From the NCBI RefSeq assembly GCF_008254045.1, contig NZ_CP042425.1:4898001-4962000 (forward strand): a stretch of DNA of 64,000 bases, written 5' to 3'. The position numbers and the translations under genes were made by a program. How positions within the stretch are numbered: the first letter of the stretch is position 1; the number at the start of each line of letters is the position of its first letter. The DNA comes from Limnoglobus roseus (GTDB lineage: Bacteria > Planctomycetota > Planctomycetia > Gemmatales > Gemmataceae). Below the pieces are notes generated by a model. The model did not search any database. It was given only the letters and a program-made list of their open reading frames with translations, and was not told the DNA's origin. Below, in pieces: positions 45,063 through 54,005 of this stretch.

Positions 45063-46811
45063 ATGCGCCGACTACTGGCCACGGGATTTGGCTTCGGTTT
45101 AGCCGTTTCCCCCTCTCTCGTTTTCGCGCAACAGCCCGGCATGACGGCCCCCCGGTCGCCGGTCCGCATCGTCGCGGTGCGGTCCACGGACGACCCGACC
45201 ATCACCGCTCGCGGGCAGGCGGGCGGGATGCCGATGCCGCCGATGGGCAGCCCGATGTCGCCGGTGCCGATGGGCTCGCCGATCCCCATGCCGATGCCGG
45301 GGAGCGGTAGCAGTAGTCCGCCGCCGGCCCAATTGGGCATGCCGAAGCCCCTCGGTCAAGGGCCGAGCATCACGGAAGTCCCGGGCGGTCGCCCGCCGCA
45401 ACAACCCGTGCCCGGGATGCAAGGCACGCCCTACTCCACGCCGTATCCGTACCAGTACCAACCGCAGCCGGGCTACCCCGGGGCGACGCTCGGCCCGGCA
45501 TCCCCGGTGATGCCGGAATCCCCGCACCCGACGACGGTGTACCCGCAGGGCGGCTACGGCGGTTCGTACCCGCGGCCGGAACTCGACGCGCCCCTCTTTG
45601 AAGGGTGTTACGCCCCCGGCGTGCAAACTTGGGGCGGCTACCAGATGGGCGGGGCACCAGCCCCGGCTCCGGTCGCGGCCGCTCCTGCCGTGGGCTACGG
45701 CCAACTGCTCGCCCCCTATGGCCCCGGTGGCATGAACCGCTGGTGGCTGTCGGCCGAGTACCTGCTGTGGTTCACGAAGAGCGCCGAGTACCCGGCCCTG
45801 CTGACCACGAGTTCCCCGGCCTTCGGCGGCATTCAGGGGTCCGGTGATACCCGTACGATCTTCGGCAACGGCTCGTTCGGTGACACGCTGCACAGCGGCG
45901 GCCGCTTCGGCATCGGCCGGTACTTCGGCTGCGACCAGCGGTGGGCTTTCGACGGCAGCGTCTTCTTCCTCGGCACCAACAACAACAGTTTCACCGCGAA
46001 CAGCGCCGACTACCCCGTGCTGGCCCGGCCGTTCACCAACGTGAACCAGAACATTCCGTTCTCGGAGGTGATTACGTCGCCAGGGCTGTCCGTCGGGATG
46101 GCTCAGATCGACTCGGAGATCTCGCTCTGGGGGGCAGAGGCTAACCTCCGTCGGCGGCTCGCGGGCACGTCCTGTGCGCGGCTCGATCTGATCGGCGGGT
46201 TCCGCTACCTCGACCTGCGGGAAGGCGTTCGCGTGACCGAGACGTTCATGCGCACGCCCGACTCGCCGACGTCCATCGGCGTGCCGAACGCGATGTCCGG
46301 GACGGTGTTCGACAGTTTCCGAACGGTCAACCAGTTCTACGGTGCGACCGTCGGCCTGTCCGGCGAACTCCGCCGCGGCCGGTGGTTCTCGAACCTGACC
46401 ACGAAGGTGTCGCTCGGCACGGTCTACCAGAAGGCGATCATCGACGGCGGCCAGCAGATTGTGTTCGACACCGGGGCCATCGGCACAGCCAGCGGCGGCC
46501 TGTTGACCGCCCCCGGCGCGAACATCGGCACGTACACGCAGAACAAGTTCGCCGTCGTGCCGGAGGTCGGGTTCAACCTCGGCTATCAGGTCACGCCGAA
46601 CTGCCGGTTCTTCGTGGGGTACAACTTCTTGTACCTCAGCAGTGCCCTTCGGCCGGGCGACCAGATCGACACGAACCTGGACATCACGCGGATTCCGAAC
46701 TTCCCGGTCCCCGGCGTAAGTCAGTTCCCGGTAGTCCGGCCGACCGTGCCGCTCAAGGACAAGGACTTCTTCGCCCAGGGCGTGAGCTTCGGGTTGCAGT
46801 GGCGGTGGTAA
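45063..46811 (+). CDS. BBP7-family outer-membrane beta-barrel protein
   Basis: BBP7 barrels are typical of Planctomycetota. The 582-residue protein has a signal peptide (GFGFGLAVSPSLVFAQ), a Met/Pro/Gly-rich disordered region (MPMPPMGSPMSPVPMG), then a region NRWWLSAEYLLWFTK with which the barrel begins, and alternating strands to the C-terminal FGLQWRW, whose final Trp is a usual outer-membrane signal. Function is thought to be a porin or surface protein; none is proven. A long palindrome follows eight bases after the stop. Confidence 0.85.
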   Translation: MRRLLATGFGFGLAVSPSLVFAQQPGMTAPRSPVRIVAVRSTDDPTITARGQAGGMPMPPMGSPMSPVPMGSPIPMPMPGSGSSSPPPAQLGMPKPLGQGPSITEVPGGRPPQQPVPGMQGTPYSTPYPYQYQPQPGYPGATLGPASPVMPESPHPTTVYPQGGYGGSYPRPELDAPLFEGCYAPGVQTWGGYQMGGAPAPAPVAAAPAVGYGQLLAPYGPGGMNRWWLSAEYLLWFTKSAEYPALLTTSSPAFGGIQGSGDTRTIFGNGSFGDTLHSGGRFGIGRYFGCDQRWAFDGSVFFLGTNNNSFTANSADYPVLARPFTNVNQNIPFSEVITSPGLSVGMAQIDSEISLWGAEANLRRRLAGTSCARLDLIGGFRYLDLREGVRVTETFMRTPDSPTSIGVPNAMSGTVFDSFRTVNQFYGATVGLSGELRRGRWFSNLTTKVSLGTVYQKAIIDGGQQIVFDTGAIGTASGGLLTAPGANIGTYTQNKFAVVPEVGFNLGYQVTPNCRFFVGYNFLYLSSALRPGDQIDTNLDITRIPNFPVPGVSQFPVVRPTVPLKDKDFFAQGVSFGLQWRW

Positions 46812-46819
46812 TCAGTCAA

Positions 46820-46890
46820 GCGAGCGGCCCGGCGAAAGCGGGCCGTGTCTGCTTCTTACAGACACGGCCCGCTTTCGCCGGGCCGCTCGC
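46820..46890. repeat. Intergenic palindromic repeat, copy A (32-bp perfect stem)
   Basis: Arms 46820-46851 and 46859-46890 are exact complements, with a seven-base loop. The repeat begins gcgagcggcccggcgaaagc. It lies between the convergent BBP7 and dgkA genes. It belongs to the same family as copies at 52354 and 57840. It probably terminates both genes or stabilises their 3' ends. Confidence 0.9.
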
Positions 46891-46893
46891 CAT

Positions 46894-47313
46894 TTATCCC
46901 CACAATTTCGCGAACTGCCGGATGAAGATGATGCTGCCGACGGCGGCGGTGGTCAGGCTCGCCATCAGCACGGCGCCCGCCGCGATGTCCAGGCAGCCGT
47001 GGATGCGCTTCTTCGACTCCTCGTCCAGCCCGTGGAACAGCGTCTCGATGGCGCTGTTGAACAGTTCCGCGGTGAACACGAAGCCGATGCACCCGAGCAA
47101 GAGACACCACTCGACCCAGCTGACCTGCAACACGCCGGCGACGGCCACAACCAGGGCGGCGAAGAAGAAGTGGATGTAGAAACTGGAATGCCCGCGGATG
47201 CCGCGCTTCGTGCCGCGGAACGCCTCGCGGAACTTGTCCCGCCACAGCCGGGGCTTCTTCCGGCGCGGCGGCGGGCCGCCGGCGTCCCCGGCCGCCCACG
47301 GGTTCGGCGTCAT
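46894..47313 (-). CDS. dgkA: Diacylglycerol kinase (DgkA type)
   Basis: The small membrane enzyme (139 residues) phosphorylates diacylglycerol or undecaprenol. It has the family signature ELFNSAIETLFHGLDEE with catalytic Glu/Asn, and three membrane helices (FFFAALVVAVAGVL, WCLLLGCIGFVFTAELF, CLDIAAGAVLMASLTTAAVG). The start at 47313 has GAGG just upstream; an ATG 33 bases earlier lacks it. Undecaprenol kinase activity is possible since the family covers both substrates. Confidence 0.9.
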   Translation of the reverse strand: MTPNPWAAGDAGGPPPRRKKPRLWRDKFREAFRGTKRGIRGHSSFYIHFFFAALVVAVAGVLQVSWVEWCLLLGCIGFVFTAELFNSAIETLFHGLDEESKKRIHGCLDIAAGAVLMASLTTAAVGSIIFIRQFAKLWG

Positions 47314-47389
47314 GTTCCACCTCGGTTGCGGTTCGAGTCGGCCCATAGTGGATTGATCGGCCCCGGAAGGTGAAAGACCGGCCGGCGGG

Positions 47390-50263
47390 TTATCGCGCGC
47401 CGCCGAACTGAGCCGTGCCGATGCGGGACAGCGCCGTGCCGGCCGCGATGTTCGGCACGACGACGAACATGAACCCGGTGTTGTTCGTCTGCTGGTTGTA
47501 CGTCAGGCCGATGCTCACGGTCAGGTCGGTCCCCGTGCGCGTGACGAGCATCGTGTTCGACAGGGCCTGTTGAATGCCGAAGTCGTAGTTCGTCGAGAGG
47601 TTGACGTTGTACTTCTTCGTCAACTGGTAGCCGATCGACGCGATCACGGCCTTGCTATTCACCGGGTTCGTTTCGCGGTATCCGAAGTAGAAGCTCGTGC
47701 GGTCCGGCCGGTTGAAGTAGACGCCCGAATTCCAGTACCGCGCCCCGGAGGCGAACGGGTCGAACCACCCGGACGACGACACGGCCGTCTGGTCGCCGAC
47801 GTTCCAGAGGGTGTTGTACTCGAAGAACGCGGCCGTTTTGCCGTAGTTGTCCTTGCTCGCCTGCGGGAACAGCGACGTGGACAGGTCGAGGGTCAGCCAG
47901 TCGATCGTGTGCTCCATGCCGGGGAAGCCCCGCTTGGTCTGCAACCGCTGGTCGAAGCCGAGTTGCACGACCTGCATGTCGTCACGGGTGTCGATCCGGT
48001 TGTCCACCAGCCGCCGGATCGCCAGTTGTTGCGGGTCGAAGAACGGGGCCGTTGCCAGGGCGATACCGTCCGCCCCCTTCACGAACTGCGTCTGGAACGG
48101 TTTGATCGTGCGGACCGTCTGGTCGATGCTGTCGTCGTCGAGGCGGTCGAGTTGCGGCAGGTCGGTGTAGTGGACGTTGGTGCGGGCGTAGTAATAGTTC
48201 GAGTGCAGCGTCGCCTTGTGGTTCAGCCCGCGGACGTTGAAGAGTTCGCTGTTGGCGTCGCTGAACAGTCGTGTGAACGTGACCGACGCCCGCGCCCCGC
48301 CGCCGCCGTACACGCGGCCGCGGCTGTTGCCGTTCAGGTCTTCGGTGTACCCGGTCAGGTCGAACACGCCGTATGGCACGACCTTCACCGGCCCGGCGGC
48401 CAACGGCACGCTGAGTTCGTGCCACCAGTCGGCCCGGCCGGTGTTGATCGCCTTCTGCTCGGTGGACAGCACCGGCGGCGGGTAGACCTGGCTCGGCCGA
48501 AAGTTCGCGTACCCGAGGTCGGCCCGCGAGTTGTACGTGAAGATGTCGAAGAACGACTGGCCGATCAAGGCCCCCTTCGCCTCCGGCAGCCACCGCGTCT
48601 CGGTCATCCAGTTGCGGTCCTGGCCGTCTTGCACCAACAGCGACCCGTGGAACCGGCCGGTACTGCCGCCGAGGTAGGCGAACGTCTCCTGGTTCACACT
48701 GTTGAGGAACTCCGTCCGGAAGTACTGCTCGTAGAAGTTCTTGTCACTCTGGTGGGCGAACTGACTCTGCGCAATCAGGTACGAGTCGGACGTGAGCAGG
48801 TTGTCCTGGTCGCGGGTGGCGAGGAGTTCCTGTTGGTTCTGCCAGACCGCGCGGCCGCGGAAGAACGTGCGGCCGTTCCGAGCCGGGTCATCGAAGAGCA
48901 GTGACTGGACCGGTTCGATGCCGCGGTACCCCCCGAGGATGTCCTCCCCCCGGTCCTGAATGCCGTAGAGCCGCACCGACCCGTTGTTCTTGCCGAACAG
49001 GCCGAAGAAGTCGGGGTTGGTGTACGAGTAGTCGGTCCCGAAGCCCGGCCCCCGCTTGTCGAGGTAGTCGAGGTTCAGTCGCCAGTTGTGGCCGGGCGGC
49101 GGCCGCAGGGCGAGCAGGTTGAACATGTCCCAGGTCGTGTAGTACTGGGTGCCGAAGATACGGCCGTTGCCGAAGCCGATGCCGAGCAGCGGGCCGAGCG
49201 GTTTGCTCGGGTCGGTTTGCACGTAGGGCGTGTAGAAGATCGGCACGCCGAGGATTTCGACCCGTGCGTTCCGGGCGGTCAGGGTCCGCTCGAAACTGTA
49301 GTCGAGGTCGCCGCTCGGCAGATTGCGGTACGGCAGGCCGAAAATGTTCCGCCGGACAGTCTCCCGCTCGACGATGCTGGCCTCGCTGGTGAGCAACTCC
49401 AGGGCGGGGTCGGACGGTAGCTTGCTCGAAAACGCCCCGGCCCGCGTCGCGTGCCATTCGGACCGGCCGAGCCGCTCCATCCGCTCGGCGCGGAGGTGGA
49501 CGGTGTCCTGGAGTTTGTTGAACCCCATTTCCAGGTCCGCGTTCAACGCGACGGCGCGGTTCTTGTTCACGTCGTAGTAAATCTGCTCCGCCCGCACGAC
49601 TCGGGTGTCGATGACCCGTTCATCCCAGCCCACGTTAAGGATGCGCTCGTCCTTGCTGCGGATCACGACGTTGCCGGTCATGTACAGTTCGATTTCGAGC
49701 CGGTTGTCCCCGGACTGCTCCTGGTCGATCGGCAGGCCGCCAGAAATGTCGCGGCCGTTGAGGTTCTTGATCCACATCACGATGTTGTCGGCGGCGAACT
49801 CGTACTCCTGCGGGATCGCCTTCGGCCCCGTTTCGATCTCGTAATAGACGTTGATGATCAGGCCGCTCGTGTACACGAGGCGCTGCGTGCCGTCGGGCAT
49901 GCGTTCCAGGTCGAACTTGTTCAGGTTCCCGTACCGCGGGCTGTAGCGGATCACTTGCCGCTTCGCGTTCGCTGGTAGGTTCACGCGCGAGCCTTCCGTC
50001 AGGAAGACTTCGTCCCTCGGCAGTGGGATCGTGACGGGCGGGGGCGGTGGCAGAGCGGGATTGGGCGCGACCGTCGGCGGGTCGGCCGGCAGCGTCGGCG
50101 GCGGAACCTGGAAGGCTACGTGCGGCGTCGGCCGGGGCGTGTTGAGCGGCAGCGTCGGGAACTGGGGCAAATCCTGGGCGGCCCCTCGGGGCGCGACGCC
50201 GCAAGTGGCCGACAGCAACAACAGGATGAACGCCGTTCGGCAGGCCACGGCTCCCCCACGCAA
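47390..50263 (-). CDS. LptD-like outer-membrane barrel protein
   Basis: LptD inserts lipopolysaccharide into the outer leaflet. The 957-residue protein has a signal peptide, a Pro-rich stretch (PPPTLPADPPTVAPNPALPP), an OstA-like N-terminal beta region with TGNVVIRSKDER and RVVRAEQIYYDVNKNRAVAL, and a large barrel with DYLDKRGPGFGTDYSYTNPDF and RTSFYFGYRETNPVNSK. The pattern is LptD-like, but the sequence is diverged and I did not see the usual paired Cys. It implies a Gram-negative-type outer membrane. No lptA or lptE is adjacent. Confidence 0.8.
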   Translation of the reverse strand: MRGGAVACRTAFILLLLSATCGVAPRGAAQDLPQFPTLPLNTPRPTPHVAFQVPPPTLPADPPTVAPNPALPPPPPVTIPLPRDEVFLTEGSRVNLPANAKRQVIRYSPRYGNLNKFDLERMPDGTQRLVYTSGLIINVYYEIETGPKAIPQEYEFAADNIVMWIKNLNGRDISGGLPIDQEQSGDNRLEIELYMTGNVVIRSKDERILNVGWDERVIDTRVVRAEQIYYDVNKNRAVALNADLEMGFNKLQDTVHLRAERMERLGRSEWHATRAGAFSSKLPSDPALELLTSEASIVERETVRRNIFGLPYRNLPSGDLDYSFERTLTARNARVEILGVPIFYTPYVQTDPSKPLGPLLGIGFGNGRIFGTQYYTTWDMFNLLALRPPPGHNWRLNLDYLDKRGPGFGTDYSYTNPDFFGLFGKNNGSVRLYGIQDRGEDILGGYRGIEPVQSLLFDDPARNGRTFFRGRAVWQNQQELLATRDQDNLLTSDSYLIAQSQFAHQSDKNFYEQYFRTEFLNSVNQETFAYLGGSTGRFHGSLLVQDGQDRNWMTETRWLPEAKGALIGQSFFDIFTYNSRADLGYANFRPSQVYPPPVLSTEQKAINTGRADWWHELSVPLAAGPVKVVPYGVFDLTGYTEDLNGNSRGRVYGGGGARASVTFTRLFSDANSELFNVRGLNHKATLHSNYYYARTNVHYTDLPQLDRLDDDSIDQTVRTIKPFQTQFVKGADGIALATAPFFDPQQLAIRRLVDNRIDTRDDMQVVQLGFDQRLQTKRGFPGMEHTIDWLTLDLSTSLFPQASKDNYGKTAAFFEYNTLWNVGDQTAVSSSGWFDPFASGARYWNSGVYFNRPDRTSFYFGYRETNPVNSKAVIASIGYQLTKKYNVNLSTNYDFGIQQALSNTMLVTRTGTDLTVSIGLTYNQQTNNTGFMFVVVPNIAAGTALSRIGTAQFGGAR

Positions 50264-50490
50264 GATGACAGACTTTGGTTCAGGGCGGGACTATAACGGC
50301 CCCGCGAGGGGCGTCAAGACAAGCACGCCCACGAATTCAGGGCGGGTTGGAAATTGTGGCAATCCGCCTGCGGCGAGAGACTTTCTGCCTCGCAAAACTT
50401 GACCTCGCTCCCGCCGCTGCTACGATCCGAACAACGCTTCTTCGCGAGCCGGCTGCCGCCTTCGCTGCCGTACTTCTCAGGACTTCCACC

Positions 50491-52353
50491 ATGGCCCGGA
50501 ATCTCGCCGTTCGCCTGCTTTGTGCCGCCTGCCTTACCCTCGCGGTCGGCCCGACCCTTCGCGCGGCCGTTCTCGTCATCAGCAACGAGGCGAACGAGAA
50601 GATGGCGTTCGAACTCCACCCCGACAGCGGCGAACCCCAGAACGTGATCCTCGCCGCCGGGGAGTCACGGGCGTTCGCGTGCAACAAGTCGGCCGAGGTG
50701 AGCTTCGACGCGGAGGGCAAGGTCACGAAGTTGGCGCTCGACGCCTACAACATTTACGCATTCACGCGCCGCAACGGCGCGACGGGGTTGCACGGCGTCA
50801 AACTCGAAGGCACCGCGCCGACGGCCGGGGAACTGCCGACCGCGGCTCATTCGCAGAAGGAATTCAAGGTCGCGGTGAAGTTGCTCGTGGACGACGCCGA
50901 ACGCCGCACGCAGGCCGTATGGGAGCGGGTCCTCAAGAAACGATTCGCACTGGCGGCCGACGTGCTGAAGGCGAATACCGGAGTCACGTTCGAAGTCACC
51001 GAAGTCGGTACGTGGGACACCGACCCGCGCGCGGGCGACCTGAAGGGGCTGCAAACCGATTTCGAGGAGGTCGTGAAGACGGAGCGGGCGGCGCTGGTCG
51101 TCGGCTATACGAGCCGAAAGTTCGCCCCCGGCTTTGGCGAGACGACCCCGAAGGCGATGCCGTTCGCGGGGTCGGTGGTGGCATTGCAATCGCATATCTT
51201 GATCCGCGAGGGCGACCCGCGGTCCGAACCGGACCGGGTGGAAGTGCTGGTGCAACAACTCGGCCGCTACCTGGGGGCCGTGAAGTACGCGGACCGCGCG
51301 TCGGTCATGCGGCCCCACCTCGGCGACGGGCAAGCGAATTCGGCCCGGTTCCAGATCAAGTTCGATCCGCTGAACGTCCTGGCGATGAACCTCGTCGCCG
51401 ACGACCTGCGAACCGGCAAAGTCTCGCAGCTCAAAGACCTGACCTCGGCAACGCAGAACCGCCTCGGCCGTCTTTACGGGACGCTCGCGTCCCTCACGCC
51501 GACGGAGCCGCTGCCGGACGTCTACCTCGGCCTGCTGGACCGGGCCGGGATTCAGCCGCCGGAAGGCGTCGTCCCGGCGGGTGGTATTGCTGCGGCTCCG
51601 GCTACGGCCCCGAAGTCCGCGACGAAGGTGACGCGAACGCGGAATGCCAAAGAAGAGGCCGTGCGAACCGTGGTGACGGCCGTGACAACGCGGGCGGAGG
51701 CGAACGCGAAGTTGCCGGCCAACGGCAGCAGCACCCGCCTGAAGGGGGACGATCTCACGGCCGCGTACATCAAGGAAGCGGCCGGTGCGGCGGTGGGCGT
51801 TGAGAAGGAGTACCGCGAGGCGGCGTTCCTGCTCGGTCTCGGCATCGCCCTCGACGATTCGACGATCCTCCGCGACAACCCGGTAACGGCGTCCTTCTGC
51901 AAGGCGGTCGAATCCGACGACGACCGCCGGCAACGGATTGCGGTCCTCGGCAATCCGACGATCCGCAGTCGCCGCGATCTGTGCCAGCACTTCGTGATCT
52001 CGGCCGCCCTGACCGAGATGGCCGGGGCCGGTCTCGCCGAGCAAGCCGGCGTGCTGAAGGAGCAGATGGACATGACGAAGTCGAGCGGGTTCAGCTTCAC
52101 CGACCTGTGCGCTGACTTCTCCGGGATCGAGTTCGCCAAGCGGGTGAAAAACAACGCGGCCGAGCTGGAGAGCGTGAACAAGAAGTTCACCGTGGCCGAC
52201 TTCGTGCCGGCGATCGACGGCCTCCGCGACGGCATCTCGGCCGAGCGGTTCAAGGCCGACTTCACGTCGATGAACGACGCCAAGTTCAAGGCGGCCTACG
52301 ACGCGGTGTGGAAGCGAGTGAAGGAGATGCCAGTGTACACGGAGAAGAAGTAA
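50491..52353 (+). CDS. Secreted conserved hypothetical protein, 620 residues
   Basis: The ATG at 50491 begins a signal peptide (LLCAACLTLAVGPTLRA). The N-terminal region (VLVISNEANEKMAFELHPD, LAAGESRAFACNKSAEVSF) resembles a beta-sandwich. A middle part contains RTQAVWERVLKKRFALAADVL and LQSHILIREGDPRSEPDRVE. I do not recognise the family; a protease or peptidase-like role is possible for the middle part but no HExxH or Ser triad was found. The end is helical. A palindromic repeat begins at the base after the stop codon. Confidence 0.65.
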   Translation: MARNLAVRLLCAACLTLAVGPTLRAAVLVISNEANEKMAFELHPDSGEPQNVILAAGESRAFACNKSAEVSFDAEGKVTKLALDAYNIYAFTRRNGATGLHGVKLEGTAPTAGELPTAAHSQKEFKVAVKLLVDDAERRTQAVWERVLKKRFALAADVLKANTGVTFEVTEVGTWDTDPRAGDLKGLQTDFEEVVKTERAALVVGYTSRKFAPGFGETTPKAMPFAGSVVALQSHILIREGDPRSEPDRVEVLVQQLGRYLGAVKYADRASVMRPHLGDGQANSARFQIKFDPLNVLAMNLVADDLRTGKVSQLKDLTSATQNRLGRLYGTLASLTPTEPLPDVYLGLLDRAGIQPPEGVVPAGGIAAAPATAPKSATKVTRTRNAKEEAVRTVVTAVTTRAEANAKLPANGSSTRLKGDDLTAAYIKEAAGAAVGVEKEYREAAFLLGLGIALDDSTILRDNPVTASFCKAVESDDDRRQRIAVLGNPTIRSRRDLCQHFVISAALTEMAGAGLAEQAGVLKEQMDMTKSSGFSFTDLCADFSGIEFAKRVKNNAAELESVNKKFTVADFVPAIDGLRDGISAERFKADFTSMNDAKFKAAYDAVWKRVKEMPVYTEKK

Positions 52354-52427
52354 GGCGAGCGGCCCGGCGTAAGCGGGCCGTGTCTACGCGGCGCAAGACA
52401 CGGCCCGCTTACGCCGGGCCGCTCGCC
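52354..52427. repeat. Intergenic palindromic repeat, copy B (32-bp perfect stem)
   Basis: Arms 52354-52385 and 52396-52427 are exact complements, with a ten-base loop. It starts immediately after a TAA stop and ends eight bases before a convergent gene's stop. Relative to copy A, the middle reads cgtaagcg against cgaaagcg, and the partner arm carries the matching change, so pairing is kept. Confidence 0.9.
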
Positions 52428-52434
52428 GAATCGA

Positions 52435-53574
52435 TCACTTTCGCACTTTCCGCTCGGCAGCGAACTCCCACAGCAGGCACGGCAGGCTGCCGTTGTAGTA
52501 GTCGGTTGTCTTCACCACCTTCAGCCCCGTTTGCCGGGCGAGCCAGTTGTTCGATGTGAGCATCAGCATCCGCCAGCCCTGCCAGTGGGCGAGGAACGAT
52601 TCACCCATTAGGCGGTACAGGTCGGCGAGTTCGCTTTCTTCCCCCAGGCGCTCGCCGTAGGGTGGGTTGCAGACCAGAATGCCGGGCGGGCCGGCGGGCG
52701 GGCGAGCGTCCTTCAGGTCTTGCAGGTCGAACTTCAGCAGGTTGCCGATACCGGCCGCCTTCGCGTTCGTTTTGGCGAACTCGATCGCGTCGCGGCGGAT
52801 GTCACCGCCGCTGATGGGGGCCGCCAGTGGCTTCACCCCTTGCCGGGCGTCTTCGCGGATTGCGTTCCACAGTGGCCGGTCGAAGCTCGGCCAGCCCATG
52901 AAGCCGAACCACTTCCGCATCATCCCCGGCGCGCGGTTCGTCGCCATCCATGCCCCTTCAATGGCGAACGTACCGGAGCCGCACATCCAGTCCACCAATG
53001 GCACGCTGCCGTCCCAGCCGGACGCTAGCAGGATACCGCACGCGAGGGATTCGTTGAGGGGGGCTTTCACCAGGATCGGGCGGTAGCCGCGCTTGTGCAG
53101 TGAGTTCCAACTCGAATCGAGGCTAAGGACCATGTGGTCGCGGTAGACGTGCAGGTTCAGCGGGACCATCGGAGTCTCGGTGTCCACACTCGGCCGCACG
53201 CCGGTCCGCTCGCGGAATTGATCGCAGATGGCGTCTTTCACCCGCCGGGCGGCGTACTGCGAGTGCGTGATGCCACTGTCCCGCACGTTGCAATCGACGG
53301 CCAGCGTGTGGTCGGGCGTCATGTACTCGGCCCAGTTCACCGCCCGGCAGGCGTCGTACAGTTGGTCCGGGTTCCGCACGTCGGCCTCATGGACCGGTTG
53401 CAGCACCCGCACGGCCGTCCGCAGCCAGAGGTTCGCCCGGTAGAGCAGGGCGTGGTCGCCGGCGCAGTAGACGCCGCCGCGGCCGACCTCAATGTCGGCG
53501 GCGTGCAGGTGGGTGAGTTCGCCCGCCAGGAGTTTCTCCAGGCCGCGGGCACACGTAATGAAGTAACGGGGCAT
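52435..53574 (-). CDS. rlmL: THUMP-domain 23S rRNA methyltransferase (RlmL/YcbY-like)
   Basis: The enzyme probably makes N2-methylguanine in 23S rRNA (G2445 in E. coli). A THUMP domain occupies about 1-160 (YFITCARGLEKLLAGELTHL, VGRGGVYCAGD). The methyltransferase has DWMCGSGTFAIEGAWMATN and the catalytic NPPYGERLGEE. The 379 residues fit the single-domain RlmL form. It starts three bases after the preceding membrane-protein gene, so it belongs to the HAD-glyA operon. Confidence 0.9.
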   Translation of the reverse strand: MPRYFITCARGLEKLLAGELTHLHAADIEVGRGGVYCAGDHALLYRANLWLRTAVRVLQPVHEADVRNPDQLYDACRAVNWAEYMTPDHTLAVDCNVRDSGITHSQYAARRVKDAICDQFRERTGVRPSVDTETPMVPLNLHVYRDHMVLSLDSSWNSLHKRGYRPILVKAPLNESLACGILLASGWDGSVPLVDWMCGSGTFAIEGAWMATNRAPGMMRKWFGFMGWPSFDRPLWNAIREDARQGVKPLAAPISGGDIRRDAIEFAKTNAKAAGIGNLLKFDLQDLKDARPPAGPPGILVCNPPYGERLGEESELADLYRLMGESFLAHWQGWRMLMLTSNNWLARQTGLKVVKTTDYYNGSLPCLLWEFAAERKVRK

Positions 53575-53577
53575 GGT

Positions 53578-54003
53578 TCAGTTCTTGGCCGCGAGGAAGC
53601 CGACGACCAGGACGCCAGTGATGGCGAGGATGATGGAAAAGAGCATCATTTGCTGGATGAACCAGACCTCGATCGCCTTGCCGAGCTTCACCCGCATCAG
53701 GCCCATGTGCAGGACGGTCGTGACCAGCATGTGCGACGGTAGGCCGATGAAGAAGCCGACGATGCGGGCCTCCCACGGCGGGTAGCCGGCGGCCCGGTAG
53801 ACTTCCTGCAAGATCGAGATCATGATCGCCTCGACGATGGCCCAGACGATCCACGAGACGACCACGATGCCGGACGCGGCGAAGAAGCCGGGGCGTTCGA
53901 GGCGGCACCACCGGCAGGCGACCTGAAAGATGAACACGGCGAACGTGAGGATGCCGAACAGCAGCCCGCCGACGAAGCATAAGAGGGCGAGGACCGGGGC
54001 CAC
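53578..54003 (-). CDS. Small membrane protein, unknown
   Basis: The GTG at 54003 (VAPVLALLCFVGGLL) follows the glyA stop by two bases. The 141 residues hold four probable membrane helices (LALLCFVGGLLFGILTF, GFFAASGIVVVSWIVWAI, GLPSHMLVTTVLHMGLM, MMLFSIILAITGVLVVGFLA) with a CRWC motif between the first two. I do not recognise the family. The upstream extension of this frame lies inside glyA in another frame and is not coding. It is linked by short spacing to glyA and rlmL. Confidence 0.7.
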   Translation of the reverse strand: MAPVLALLCFVGGLLFGILTFAVFIFQVACRWCRLERPGFFAASGIVVVSWIVWAIVEAIMISILQEVYRAAGYPPWEARIVGFFIGLPSHMLVTTVLHMGLMRVKLGKAIEVWFIQQMMLFSIILAITGVLVVGFLAAKN

Positions 54004-54005
54004 GG

